Source: Yoonia sp. GPGPB17
GTDB lineage: Bacteria > Pseudomonadota > Alphaproteobacteria > Rhodobacterales > Rhodobacteraceae
DNA: 64,000 nt
Direction of reading: 5' to 3'
NCBI RefSeq assembly: GCF_037892195.1
Contig: NZ_JATACI010000002.1
Coordinates: forward strand, 434,001-498,000
Part shown: piece by piece, positions 30,559 through 39,420 of the stretch
How the letters are laid out: each line of letters opens with the position of its first letter
How positions within the stretch are numbered: position 1 is the first letter of the stretch
Notes under the pieces: model-generated
The model's database searches: none
What the model saw: the letters and a program-made list of their open reading frames with translations, nothing else
Told to the model about the DNA's origin: nothing
Made by a program: the position numbers and the translations under genes

Positions 30559-31859
30559 CCGATTTCTTCAAAGGTATTCCCGCCGTCACCTACGAAGGCC
30601 CCGACAGCGATAACGATTTTGCCTTCCGCCACTACAACCCCGATGAAATGGTCATGGGTAAGGTGATGAAAGATCATTTGCGCTTTGCCGCCGCCTATTG
30701 GCACTCGTTAGCGTGGCCCGGTGGCGACCCCTTTGGTGGTCAGACCTTTGATCGTCCGTGGTTCAGCGAAAGTATGGATGCGGCTCGGCTGAAGGCCGAT
30801 GTGGCGTTTGAGATGTTCCAGATTTTGGATGTGCCGTACTTTTGTTTCCACGATGCTGATGTGCGTCCCGAAGGGGCGACGTTTGCCGAAAGCACCAAGA
30901 ACCTTGAGGCGATTGTCGATTACTTCGCCGAGAAGATGGATGCCACCGGTATGAAATTGCTGTGGGGCACGGCGAACCTGTTTTCGCACAAACGTTTTAT
31001 GGCCGGTGCCGCGACCAACCCGGACCCCGATGTGTTCGCCTATTCTGCCGCGACCATCAAAACCTGCATGGATGCGACGATGAAACTGGGCGGCGAAAAC
31101 TATGTCCTGTGGGGTGGGCGCGAGGGGTATGAAACCCTGCTGAACACGGACATGGGCCGTGAACGCCAACAGGCGGGCCGGATGTTACAGATGGTTGTCG
31201 ATTACAAACACAAGATGGGGTTCAAAGGGGCGATCCTGATCGAGCCAAAGCCACAGGAACCGACCAAGCATCAGTACGATTATGATGTCGCGACGGTTTA
31301 TGGCTTCCTCAAGGACTTTGGTCTTGAAGGTGAGGTGAAGATGAACATCGAGCAAGGCCATGCGATCTTAGCAGGGCATTCGTTCGAGCATGAGCTGGCG
31401 CTGACGCGCGAGTTGGGCATCTTTGGGTCCATCGACATGAACCGCAATGATTATCAATCTGGCTGGGACACTGATCAGTTTCCCAACAACGTGCCAGAGA
31501 TGGCGCTGGCATATTATGAGGTGCTGCGCGCAGGTGGGTTTACCACCGGCGGCACAAACTTTGACGCCAAACTGCGCCGCCAGTCGCTTGATCCAGAGGA
31601 TCTGATCCTCGCGCATGTGGGTGGCATGGATGCCTGTGCTGCTGGTCTGAAAGCGGCCGCTGCGATGCTGGAAGATGGCAGATTAGAGGCGGCGCGGAAT
31701 GCGCGCTACGCCGGATGGGAGACGCCAGACGCGCAAGGTCTGTTAACCCAAGCCACGCTGGATCAGTGCTTTGATTGCGTTGTGCGCGACAACATCAACC
31801 CTGAACCCCGCTCTGGCCGTCAGGAACGGTTGGAAAATCTGGTGAACCGCTACCTCTGA
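30555..31859 (+). CDS. xylA: Xylose isomerase
   Basis: XylA converts D-xylose to D-xylulose. The 434-residue length is that of class II enzymes. The active-site histidine motif [11 protein letters not shown] lies near residue 97, the [14 protein letters not shown] metal and substrate motif near 185, and the later [18 protein letters not shown] and SIDMNRND region completes the divalent-metal site. An AAAGGA ribosome-binding site precedes the ATG, which overlaps the xylB stop. It is the last gene of the xylFHGBA operon. A small GC-rich hairpin (GCCGCA/TGCGGC, about 31874-31889) follows, without a T-tract. Confidence 0.98.
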   Translation: MTDFFKGIPAVTYEGPDSDNDFAFRHYNPDEMVMGKVMKDHLRFAAAYWHSLAWPGGDPFGGQTFDRPWFSESMDAARLKADVAFEMFQILDVPYFCFHDADVRPEGATFAESTKNLEAIVDYFAEKMDATGMKLLWGTANLFSHKRFMAGAATNPDPDVFAYSAATIKTCMDATMKLGGENYVLWGGREGYETLLNTDMGRERQQAGRMLQMVVDYKHKMGFKGAILIEPKPQEPTKHQYDYDVATVYGFLKDFGLEGEVKMNIEQGHAILAGHSFEHELALTRELGIFGSIDMNRNDYQSGWDTDQFPNNVPEMALAYYEVLRAGGFTTGGTNFDAKLRRQSLDPEDLILAHVGGMDACAAGLKAAAAMLEDGRLEAARNARYAGWETPDAQGLLTQATLDQCFDCVVRDNINPEPRSGRQERLENLVNRYL

Positions 31860-31925
31860 CCCGCCGTACTTGTGCCGCATCCCTGCGGCCCCTAACGTGG
31901 GCGCGGTAGGGATAGGCATAGCACT

Positions 31926-32879
31926 TTGATCGGCACCGTTTTCAAGACCTTCGGGCGCAAATACATGGACGTGACCCTGCGCACCGAGGCCGACTATCTG
32001 GTGCGTATTGTTGAGCGCCCGGGACTATGGATGGACGATACGTCCCTTGCTGCATTGAGTGCGGATCTGCGGACTGTTGCCGCGCGTACGCTGGATGCGG
32101 GTGGCCTGACTTATGGTGTTTTTTCTGGCGACAAAGAACGCATGGGCAGCGTCGTTGTCACGCTTGTGTCGCGCCGCGATGGCTCACCGATCGCTTTTAA
32201 TGCCTTGGCGGTGATGTCGTTGAATACAGCCCCGTATCCCACCGACGTACTGCACCTTGGCCTCGTGATGGTGGACCCGGATGAACGGTCCAAGAATCTG
32301 TCCTGGGTGCTTTATGGTCTGACCTGTTTTCTGATCTTCTTTCGCCGCCAGTTCCGCCCGGTCTGGGTGTCAAATGTGACCCAGGTGCCCGCGGTTGTCG
32401 GCATGGTGAGCGAGATGTTTTCGGACATTTGGCCCAGTCCCCAGCACGGGCGGCGCACGCTGAGCCACCTGTTACTGGCGCGCGAGATCATGACGACACA
32501 ACGGCATGTGTTCGGCGTGGGGGATGAGGCGGGCTTTGATGAAGAGCGGTTCGTAATCACCGATGCCTACACGGGCGGTTCCGATGACCTGAAGAAGACA
32601 TGGGAAATGGCGCCGAAACATCGCGATGATCGTTACAATGTGTTTTGTAAAGATGCATTGGACTACACCCGCGGCGACGATGTGCTGCAATTGGGCCTGA
32701 TGGATCTTACAGCGATGCGGACCTATCTGACCCGCGAGGTGCCAAAGTCGGCGGTTCTGGGGTTGCTCCTGACCGGTGGTCTGGTAGCGCTGCGGCGTGT
32801 TGTTCTGCCAGCGGTTCACTGGGCGGACACCTCACGCACGTGGTCCATTCTGCGACCCTACAAGGTACGCAACGAATGA
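31926..32879 (+). CDS. Uncharacterised protein, possibly acyltransferase-like
   Basis: I do not recognise this 317-residue protein with confidence. The middle contains VLHLGLVMVDPDERSKNLSWVLYG, which recalls the strand and acceptor loop of GNAT-type acyltransferases. The C-terminal third carries a moderately hydrophobic helix (VLGLLLTGGLVALRRVVLPAV) that could be membrane-associated. There is no signal peptide. The start is either TTG 31926 or ATG 31965; neither has a clear ribosome-binding site. The stop overlaps the start of the next gene (ATGA), and that gene overlaps the glycerate kinase, so the three genes are co-translated. It lies downstream of xylA, with a 66-bp gap. Confidence 0.5.
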   Translation: MIGTVFKTFGRKYMDVTLRTEADYLVRIVERPGLWMDDTSLAALSADLRTVAARTLDAGGLTYGVFSGDKERMGSVVVTLVSRRDGSPIAFNALAVMSLNTAPYPTDVLHLGLVMVDPDERSKNLSWVLYGLTCFLIFFRRQFRPVWVSNVTQVPAVVGMVSEMFSDIWPSPQHGRRTLSHLLLAREIMTTQRHVFGVGDEAGFDEERFVITDAYTGGSDDLKKTWEMAPKHRDDRYNVFCKDALDYTRGDDVLQLGLMDLTAMRTYLTREVPKSAVLGLLLTGGLVALRRVVLPAVHWADTSRTWSILRPYKVRNE

Positions 32880-34084
32880 TTGCTGCGGCGACAATTATTA
32901 CGCAATTGTTTTTGTCCTGTGCGGCACTCTTGGGCTTGTTCACCTTGCAAACGGTTTTGGTGCGCCGCGATCCTTGGGACCCGATTAACCGGCGATTCCT
33001 TTTTGGTTTGCGCATGACGATGGTGCTCTTTGCCGGACGAGTCCTGATGATCCTGACAGGGATTGAGGCGTTTCGGATACTGATCCTCTTTGCCGCTGCC
33101 ATTATCCCGCTGGCCGTGCTGATCCTGACCGAAGGGCTGCTGCGCCGCCATGCCCCGCCGCTGATCAAGGCGGTGATTGGGGGTGGAGCAGTACTCTTTG
33201 CGGCGTCGTCGCTGTGGTATTCTGACAGTATTGATCCCGCACGTTTGTTTGCCCTGCTGGGGTTCCAGCTGTTGGGGTTTGTGTTGTCGGGCTGGCTGAT
33301 TATCACGCGTAACCGGGCCTCGCTGTCATCGAATGAAAACGCGATGGTCGTGCGGCTTGGGCTGTCATTGATCCTGTTTATCCCTTTGGCAGCGGGCGAC
33401 TTTTTGCTGCTCTACATTGACTTGCCAATACAGTTTTCGGCCCTCGGCGTTCTGATCCTGTGTTGGTTGGCCATCGGGTTGGGGCGCACGCATCTGGGGC
33501 ATCGCGCGACTTTGGTGAACCTTGGGGTGATGATCATTGCCGCCTTTGTTGTTGGTGGGATGATCAGCATGTTCGCCGCACTCGGGCGAGATGGGTATCT
33601 GCTGACTATTGCCGCGATCATGACGACGCTTTTTGTTGTGGCAATCCTGAACGACGCGCGCGCATTGCGGCTGGAAGAACAGAGCTTGGGTCTGTTGCAC
33701 CACCTCGCGCATGCGAAAATGGACGACCCCATGGGTTTTCTGCGTGACCTGCAGGATCACCCGCTTGTGGAGGGGGCCGTCGTTGTCAGCAACGAGAGCC
33801 TCAAGGATTTGCAAGACGATGTATTGGATCAGATTTTTGCCACCGCTCCTGTTTTGCGCCGCATTGATCCGCCGCTGCTGGGCGCGGTCGCGGACGACCA
33901 TATCGCGTATCTGTTTGAGCGCTATTCGGCGACCCATGTGATGCTCGCGATGCCACGACCACGGGTGCTCGTCGCTTTGTCGATGCCTTCCCTGAGCGCA
34001 TCGCCGTCGGCAGAATTGGAGTTACGCGTAGTACAGCGCATGGCGGCATTGATGGCGGCACGGGAGGACGGACATAATGGGTGA
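32876..34084 (+). CDS. Polytopic membrane protein with cytosolic C-terminal domain, unknown
   Basis: The 402-residue protein has seven or eight transmembrane helices within residues 1-265, beginning MIAAATIITQLFLSCAALLG. A soluble tail of about 135 residues follows (EEQSLGLLHHLAHAKMDDPM to the end). The layout resembles a membrane sensor with a cytosolic output part, but no GGDEF, kinase, or other catalytic motif is visible. The start at 32876 overlaps the previous stop (ATGA) and its stop overlaps the glycerate kinase start by eight bases. Co-translation with both neighbours suggests a shared task. I cannot assign a function. Confidence 0.6.
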   Translation: MIAAATIITQLFLSCAALLGLFTLQTVLVRRDPWDPINRRFLFGLRMTMVLFAGRVLMILTGIEAFRILILFAAAIIPLAVLILTEGLLRRHAPPLIKAVIGGGAVLFAASSLWYSDSIDPARLFALLGFQLLGFVLSGWLIITRNRASLSSNENAMVVRLGLSLILFIPLAAGDFLLLYIDLPIQFSALGVLILCWLAIGLGRTHLGHRATLVNLGVMIIAAFVVGGMISMFAALGRDGYLLTIAAIMTTLFVVAILNDARALRLEEQSLGLLHHLAHAKMDDPMGFLRDLQDHPLVEGAVVVSNESLKDLQDDVLDQIFATAPVLRRIDPPLLGAVADDHIAYLFERYSATHVMLAMPRPRVLVALSMPSLSASPSAELELRVVQRMAALMAAREDGHNG

Positions 34085-35264
34085 TGATCGCGCAGAGGTT
34101 TTGCGGATTTTTGAGGCGGGGGTGAATGCGGCTGATCCCTATGCGGCTGTCGCAGGGGCATTGGCTGATATGCCTGATCCGGCTTTGATTGTTGCTGTCG
34201 GCAAAGCGGCGTGCCTGATGGCGAAGGCGGCACTGGAACGCTTTGCCGGGGTGAAGTGCCTTGTGGTAACGAATTATGAGAATGCGACGCCTTTAACTGG
34301 TGCCACGGTCATGGCCGCCGGGCATCCTGTGCCGGATGCGAATGGGGCCGCTGCCGCGCAGGCTGTTATTGCGGCTTTGAACGTGGCAAATGGCCCGGTA
34401 CTGGCGCTGATCTCGGGTGGTGGCTCGGCGTTGTTGCCGACACCTGCGGGCGCACTGACATTGGAAGACAAGGCACAGGTCAACGATCTGCTGTTGGGCG
34501 CGGGCCTGGATATTGCGGCGATGAACCTGATCCGGCAGCAGTTGTCGGACCTTAAGGGTGGCGGTTTCTTGCGGCATGCGACGCCACAGCATGTAACCGC
34601 GCTGATCCTTTCGGATGTCATTGGCGATGATCTTTCGGCGATTGCCAGTGGGCCTACGGTGGGGCCGATTGGCACCGCGCAAGAGGCGGTTGCGCTCCTG
34701 AAGCAATCAGGATTGTGGAACAAGGTGCCAGAGGCCGTGCGCGTGCATTTGAAAGAGACGCACAAGCCGCCACCTTTGCCACAGGTGAGCAACAGGTTGG
34801 TGGGATCGAACGGCAAAAGCGTCGCAGCGATGAAAGCGGCGGCAACCGATGCGCATGTGATCTCGACGCCAATTGTTGGGGATGTGGCAGAGGCCGCCCA
34901 GATGATCTGCAATCAGGCCGTGATAGGCACGACCGTATGGGGTGGCGAAACAACTGTGATTTTGCATGGCAATGGCCGCGGCGGGCGCAATCAGGAACTC
35001 GCGCTGAGAATTGCACAAGAGGCCGCCCGAAGGGGTTGGACACAGTGGACCTGTCTGCAAGGCGGCAGTGACGGACGTGACGGTCCGACGGATGCGGCGG
35101 GCGGTATCGTTGATCAGAATACGCTGGGCAAGATCGGCGATTTAGATGGGCTTCTGGCCAACAACGACAGTTATGCGGCCCTGAAAGAAGCGGGCGATTT
35201 GTTGATCACCAAGGCGACGGGGACGAATGTGGCAGACTTGGGGGTGATGATCCGGACGGCATAG
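34077..35264 (+). CDS. Glycerate 2-kinase (MOFRL family)
   Basis: The 395-residue protein belongs to the GckA/TtuD group. It shows ALISGGGSALLPTPAG near residue 115, the internal GGFLRHATPQHVTALILSDV region, and the C-terminal MOFRL domain (GRNQELALRIA and LQGGSDGRDGPTDAAGG). These cytosolic enzymes phosphorylate D-glycerate to 2-phosphoglycerate in glyoxylate, tartrate or serine-cycle metabolism. The start overlaps the preceding membrane protein gene. Older annotations call such proteins hydroxypyruvate reductase; the kinase is the better-supported activity. A class V aminotransferase that could serve the same pathway lies far away at 6166. Confidence 0.88.
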   Translation: MGDDRAEVLRIFEAGVNAADPYAAVAGALADMPDPALIVAVGKAACLMAKAALERFAGVKCLVVTNYENATPLTGATVMAAGHPVPDANGAAAAQAVIAALNVANGPVLALISGGGSALLPTPAGALTLEDKAQVNDLLLGAGLDIAAMNLIRQQLSDLKGGGFLRHATPQHVTALILSDVIGDDLSAIASGPTVGPIGTAQEAVALLKQSGLWNKVPEAVRVHLKETHKPPPLPQVSNRLVGSNGKSVAAMKAAATDAHVISTPIVGDVAEAAQMICNQAVIGTTVWGGETTVILHGNGRGGRNQELALRIAQEAARRGWTQWTCLQGGSDGRDGPTDAAGGIVDQNTLGKIGDLDGLLANNDSYAALKEAGDLLITKATGTNVADLGVMIRTA

Positions 35265-35332
35265 GCCCGATGATGGTGCTGAAGCCTCCGGCGGGATACT
35301 TCCAGGCCAACCGTAACTTGGCTTTCCGTTTC

Positions 35333-36634
35333 CTAGTCGACAGGTAGACCGCTGGGGACGGTTTCGGGACGACCAAGTGGCCGCGTGAGGGCTGTTTCAC
35401 CAGTAAGCGCGTGGAGGAAGGCGACAAGATCTGCGATCTCGGTCTCGCTTAGCGCGATGGGCCGCATGTTGATCGCCTCTCGTTGCCGCGCCGTTTCGCG
35501 GGCGTCTTGCCGGATCGCAAAGTCCACCGTGGCGAGCCAAGGGACATCTGGCAGGTTCGCCTGATCGGGTGTCCAAGCATCGCGCGCGCCCTGTGGGTCA
35601 GCATGATGGCGGATCATATCGGGTAGTGTCGGATAAGCCCCGTTGTGGCCGTAGGGCGCTGTCAGAGCGACATTCCGTAGCGAGGGCGTTCTGAATTTAT
35701 AGGCATCTTCCAACAGGTTGGTTTCAGCCATGCGCCCCACGTCCCGCGAGATTTGATCCCATTGCCGGGTACGCCCCGGTCCGAAAGCGGGCAGGCCGAG
35801 GGCGTGAAAGCTTTGATCGGTAAAAAGATCGCCTGCGTGGCACAATGCGCAGCGACCTGTAAAGAAAAGGTCGCGGCCCCGTTCGGCGTCGTCGGGCAGC
35901 GGCGTGCCGGTCAGCCATTTGTCGTAGGGGCTGTCGTATGATTGCCATTCGCTGATGATGAAAGCGCCAAGCGCATTGCCAATTTCGACGATGGTCACAT
36001 CGGCGGGTTCCTCAATATTATCAAAGGCTTGCACGAACATCTGCCCGTATGCCGGGATTGTTCGGACCCGTTTTGCGATGATCGGCCAGGCCACATCAAT
36101 CCGGTCATGGGTGGCGCCTGCGATCTCGTTTTCGCGCGGGTTTCCTGCCATCTCAAATTGCGCGATCATTGGAAAGAGGGCCTGGGCCGCGACAAGGTTA
36201 TCGAGCCCCTTGGGCAGCCATTCTTCGGCAGGGCTGTCGAAGCCGTTGCCATAGATGTCAGAGCGTGTCAGGCGGCCATCATGGAAGAGCAGCTCAATGT
36301 CACGGTGCCCAAGATTCCAAAGGCTTGGAGCATTCCGCGGGATGCGTTTGCGGATCGCATCAGCGCCCGTGCCCGCTGTACGCTCGGGGCCCACCCCGAC
36401 ACCGCCTTCGCCGATCCCTAGCGACAGCCCATCGCCGCCCGCGTGGTCGTGGTGATGGCAAGTTCCGCAGGAGATATTTTTGTTACCTGACAGGATCTTA
36501 TCGTAAAACAAGAGCTGCCCGATACGGGCTTGATCCGGGTCGGTGGGGATGTAATCATCTGGTGATATCCCCTGTGCGATCGCAAGATTTGCACTCAGAT
36601 GAAGACTGAGGACGGCCCCATGCAACGCGTACAT
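35333..36634 (-). CDS. Diheme cytochrome c peroxidase / MauG-like protein (copy 2)
   Basis: The 433-residue product has a short signal peptide (MYALHGAVLSLHLSANLAIAQG). The heme sites are CGTCHHH and CALCHAG. It shares GDGLSLGIGEGGVGVGPE, PYGHNGAYP and the GLPVD end with the copy at 19914-21227, so the two are paralogs of one periplasmic MauG-like subfamily. Which peroxide or protein substrate they use is unknown. The start at 36634 gives a sensible signal peptide but overlaps the start of the divergent Sel1-repeat gene by 15 bases; a TTG at 36625 would shorten the overlap. A motif resembling a Rhodobacterales transcription-end sequence (GCCTCCGGCGGGATA) lies after the stop, near 35285. Confidence 0.88.
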   Translation of the reverse strand: MYALHGAVLSLHLSANLAIAQGISPDDYIPTDPDQARIGQLLFYDKILSGNKNISCGTCHHHDHAGGDGLSLGIGEGGVGVGPERTAGTGADAIRKRIPRNAPSLWNLGHRDIELLFHDGRLTRSDIYGNGFDSPAEEWLPKGLDNLVAAQALFPMIAQFEMAGNPRENEIAGATHDRIDVAWPIIAKRVRTIPAYGQMFVQAFDNIEEPADVTIVEIGNALGAFIISEWQSYDSPYDKWLTGTPLPDDAERGRDLFFTGRCALCHAGDLFTDQSFHALGLPAFGPGRTRQWDQISRDVGRMAETNLLEDAYKFRTPSLRNVALTAPYGHNGAYPTLPDMIRHHADPQGARDAWTPDQANLPDVPWLATVDFAIRQDARETARQREAINMRPIALSETEIADLVAFLHALTGETALTRPLGRPETVPSGLPVD

Positions 36635-37120
36635 AGAGCGTACAGAACCTGTACATACATCTGCGCGCTTTTGCTGTTTCTGGCCACCCCGGCGCAGGCC
36701 GATATGGAGGTCGCGCGCGATCTGATGGAGGCGGGCGAATACGTTGAAGCGCGCGAACTGTTCGAGGTTTACGCGCGCTCGGGTAACGCCGAAGCCGAAG
36801 AACTGATTGGTGTGATGTACGCCCTTGGCCTTGGCGTTGTGCGTGACGACGAACGGGCTTTTGAATGGTATCTGCGGGCATCGTTGAAAGGGCATGCGGG
36901 GGCACAATCGGGTTTGGGATGGTACTATGAAGTCGGCCGGGGCATCCCGGCACCTGATATGGTCCGAGCGTACCTGTGGTATGCTTTATCGGCAATAGGC
37001 GGGGATCCGGACGCGCTGGATTCACTAGAGCTGATCACACCAAGGCTAACGGCAGACGAACGTGCACGGGCGGAGGTTCTGGTGGACGATTATAAAGGAT
37101 GGATGTACCCATTTCGGTGA
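36620..37120 (+). CDS. Exported Sel1-repeat (TPR-like) protein
   Basis: The 166-residue protein begins with a signal peptide (CTYICALLLFLATPAQAD). Sel1-type tetratricopeptide repeats follow: NAEAEELIGVMYALGLGVVRDDERAFEWYL, then GHAGAQSGLGWYYEVGRGIPAPDMVRAYLWY, each about 36 residues (positions about 55-125). Sel1 repeats bind partner proteins, here likely in the periplasm. It overlaps head-to-head with the second diheme peroxidase gene, so the two may be co-regulated. A direct link, such as a chaperone or docking factor for the peroxidase, is a guess. Confidence 0.75.
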   Translation: MQRVHRAYRTCTYICALLLFLATPAQADMEVARDLMEAGEYVEARELFEVYARSGNAEAEELIGVMYALGLGVVRDDERAFEWYLRASLKGHAGAQSGLGWYYEVGRGIPAPDMVRAYLWYALSAIGGDPDALDSLELITPRLTADERARAEVLVDDYKGWMYPFR

Positions 37121-37434
37121 AGGGCTGGTATGCGGACAAACCTGCCGTTGGATAAATTCAACCGAATGACCGCTTTGTTCGCTTCGTCACCGCCGGAAAA
37201 AGCACCCCGGGTGGAATGCAGGCCCTTTGCCTCTGTGCAGCGACAATCCATAGAGCTCACAAAACAGACGCTAGCCACCCGGCCTAGAAATTGGGGTTGA
37301 AGTGACAAAGTCGACTCTCGTAGTTAATATGTTCAACTGCCAAGACTAAATCGAGCCGGTTGAGAACAGATTGCAGCGTGGCCTATCAAGCCCTGAAGCA
37401 ATAGAATGGGGCCACAGAAGAGTTGAGCAAAGAG
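37121..37434. other. 314-bp intergenic region, no gene seen
   Basis: This is the spacer between the Sel1-repeat gene and the first glycosyltransferase. I see no convincing coding frame or strong hairpin. It presumably holds the promoter of the polysaccharide genes, but no clear -35/-10 pair stands out. Confidence 0.5.
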
Positions 37435-38268
37435 ATGCAACAAAACCACGCAGGTCAGACAAACACGGGACGCCTGCAGGTTTCCGCATTTGCGATTTCC
37501 CTGAATGAAGCAGCAAAGATCGAAAACTGTCTCCGCAGTGTTGCCGATTGTGCCGAAATCGTTCTTGTTGATAGCGGCTCAACTGATGACACGATCATGA
37601 TTGCGCAGCGACTCCAGAAAGATGGGCTGCCTATCCAGATTTTTCATCAGCCTTGGTTGGGTTATGCCGCTCAGAAGCAGTTTGCCCTCGAAAAGTGCAC
37701 ACAACCCTGGTGCCTTAGCATCGACGCAGATGAACGGTTGGACGATGAACTGCGGTCGCAGTTGGATGAGTTGGTAAATTGTACCAAGTCTGTGGTTGGC
37801 TGGCGCATTCCACGTCGTGGCTATTTACCCGGATTTGGATTTACACCTAATGGCGTAAAAGAGCGAGCAAAACTGCGCTTGATCCGGAATGGAAAAGGGG
37901 CGTTCGATCTGACCCTTGATGTGCACGAGAAAATTATCCCTGACGGCATGGTGAAGACGGTCAAGAAAGGCAGCTTGTTGCACTTCACACCACAGATGAT
38001 AGACGATCAGATCCTGAAAGAAAACAAGTACTCCACATTGAAAGCAGATATGATTGTGCGAAAGGACAAATCCCGCAATCCTTGGCGGCTGCTGATTTCC
38101 CCGCCGTTCTACTTTTTTCGCCTCTATGTCAGGCATGGGCTTTGGCGGTGTGGCTTTCCGGGGTACATTCAGGCGGCGACCGGGGCAGTCTATTCGTTCT
38201 TGACGGAAGCGAAAGTTTATCAGCGGCGCGCGACACAAGTACGCCCATCCAAGGACGATCCACTATGA
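37435..38268 (+). CDS. Family 2 glycosyltransferase, WaaE/KdtX-like
   Basis: The 277-residue enzyme has a GT-A fold with the nucleotide-binding SLNEAAKIENCLRS, the VLVDSGSTDDT motif near residue 48, and the metal-binding SIDADERLDDEL near 105. This profile and length are those of the WaaE/KdtX group that adds a hexose to the inner core heptose of LPS; the exact sugar cannot be told. The ATG at 37435 was preferred over the TTG at 37423. The stop overlaps the start of the next glycosyltransferase (ATGA), so the two are co-translated. The hydrophobic C-terminus may sit at the inner face of the membrane. Confidence 0.87.
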   Translation: MQQNHAGQTNTGRLQVSAFAISLNEAAKIENCLRSVADCAEIVLVDSGSTDDTIMIAQRLQKDGLPIQIFHQPWLGYAAQKQFALEKCTQPWCLSIDADERLDDELRSQLDELVNCTKSVVGWRIPRRGYLPGFGFTPNGVKERAKLRLIRNGKGAFDLTLDVHEKIIPDGMVKTVKKGSLLHFTPQMIDDQILKENKYSTLKADMIVRKDKSRNPWRLLISPPFYFFRLYVRHGLWRCGFPGYIQAATGAVYSFLTEAKVYQRRATQVRPSKDDPL

Positions 38269-39374
38269 GCCACATCGACCCTTTACGGGTGATGCATTTG
38301 CACTTTGGACGCGATGGCGGAGCGGAACGGTTCTTTGTTCACTTCGCCAACAGTCTTGCAAAACACGGCGTGACACAAAAAACCGTCATGCGTCCCAATC
38401 GTATTTGGCGGCCGATGATTGAAGATGCAACCGACGTGCTAGAAAGCCACTTTCGCACAGCATCGCTGTCCCGGCTTACCCTACCAAGAAAGATTAAGCA
38501 TCTTGCCGATGACTGGCAGCCTGATGCGATGATGGCTTGGGTCCCGAAGGGATGTAAACTTATGCCTCAAATGAAAGGATGCATCCGTGTTTTGAGATTG
38601 GGAGACTACCCTCGCTCTCTCAAGAAACTTGGCAACGTCGACGTTGTCGTCGCCAATACGCCAGGCATAGTACAGCGCGTCGACGATCTTGGATGGGCTA
38701 GAGAGCGTGCGGTGATCTCAAATTTCACAGATACAACAAGGGCTATGCCAGTGCAGCGCTCTGATCACGATACGCCCGTTGATGCGACATTGCTGGTGTC
38801 GTGCGGTCGTTTCGTTCAGCGTAAAGGATTTGACAATCTGATACGCGCGACAGCCACATCGCCAAACACCTATCTTTGGTTGCTCGGTGATGGAGACGAC
38901 GCATCTGCCCTGCGCTCATTGGTGAAGGAATTGCATGTCACTGAGCGGGTGCGTTTTCTGGGATGGCGGAAAGATGTGAAACCGTTCATCGCCGCAGCTG
39001 ATGCCTTTGTCATGCCATCAAGACATGAGCCCCTAGGCAATGTGATACTTGAGGCATGGGCGCAAGGTGTGCCGGTCGTTTCCACGAGGTCAGAAGGGCC
39101 CCAATGGTTCATGAAGCATCGCGAAAACGGCCTCGTCGTCGGCGTTGAAGACGTAGAAGGTATTGCTACAGCAATTCACACACTGCGAACCGATGCAGAG
39201 CTTCGCAGTGATCTTGTCGAAGGTGGGTATGGGTCGCTCAACGACACTTTCTCAGAGCACGCTGTCATCAAGGCTTATCTGCAGTTGTTTGCGCGCCATC
39301 GCGTTGATGCTGAAAAACTCGTAGCCCAACATTTAGACCATATCAACTGCTCCGCAGTGGACTTAGTTCATTGA
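38265..39374 (+). CDS. Family 4 glycosyltransferase
   Basis: The 369-residue protein has the GT-B fold typical of GT4. The N-terminal domain starts with RVMHLHFGRDGGAERFF. The C-terminal nucleotide-sugar domain begins at LLVSCGRFVQRKGFDNLI and carries the EPLGNVILEAWAQGVPVV acidic motif (E-x7-E type) near residue 255. It acts on a lipid- or core-linked glycan at the cytosolic side of the inner membrane. It is co-translated with the WaaE-like gene. The acceptor is unknown, but the neighbouring kdkA-waaA genes suggest an LPS core. Confidence 0.87.
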   Translation: MSHIDPLRVMHLHFGRDGGAERFFVHFANSLAKHGVTQKTVMRPNRIWRPMIEDATDVLESHFRTASLSRLTLPRKIKHLADDWQPDAMMAWVPKGCKLMPQMKGCIRVLRLGDYPRSLKKLGNVDVVVANTPGIVQRVDDLGWARERAVISNFTDTTRAMPVQRSDHDTPVDATLLVSCGRFVQRKGFDNLIRATATSPNTYLWLLGDGDDASALRSLVKELHVTERVRFLGWRKDVKPFIAAADAFVMPSRHEPLGNVILEAWAQGVPVVSTRSEGPQWFMKHRENGLVVGVEDVEGIATAIHTLRTDAELRSDLVEGGYGSLNDTFSEHAVIKAYLQLFARHRVDAEKLVAQHLDHINCSAVDLVH

Positions 39375-39420
39375 TTTTATTTACAAAAATATAAGTACAG
39401 CTACAAATGACAGTGCTGAT

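Noticed and set aside
25988..31859. Xylose operon considered as the novel system
   Set aside because: Gene content and order are those of known bacterial xylose isomerase pathways; only the regulatory region and coupled CRTAC1-like gene are unusual.
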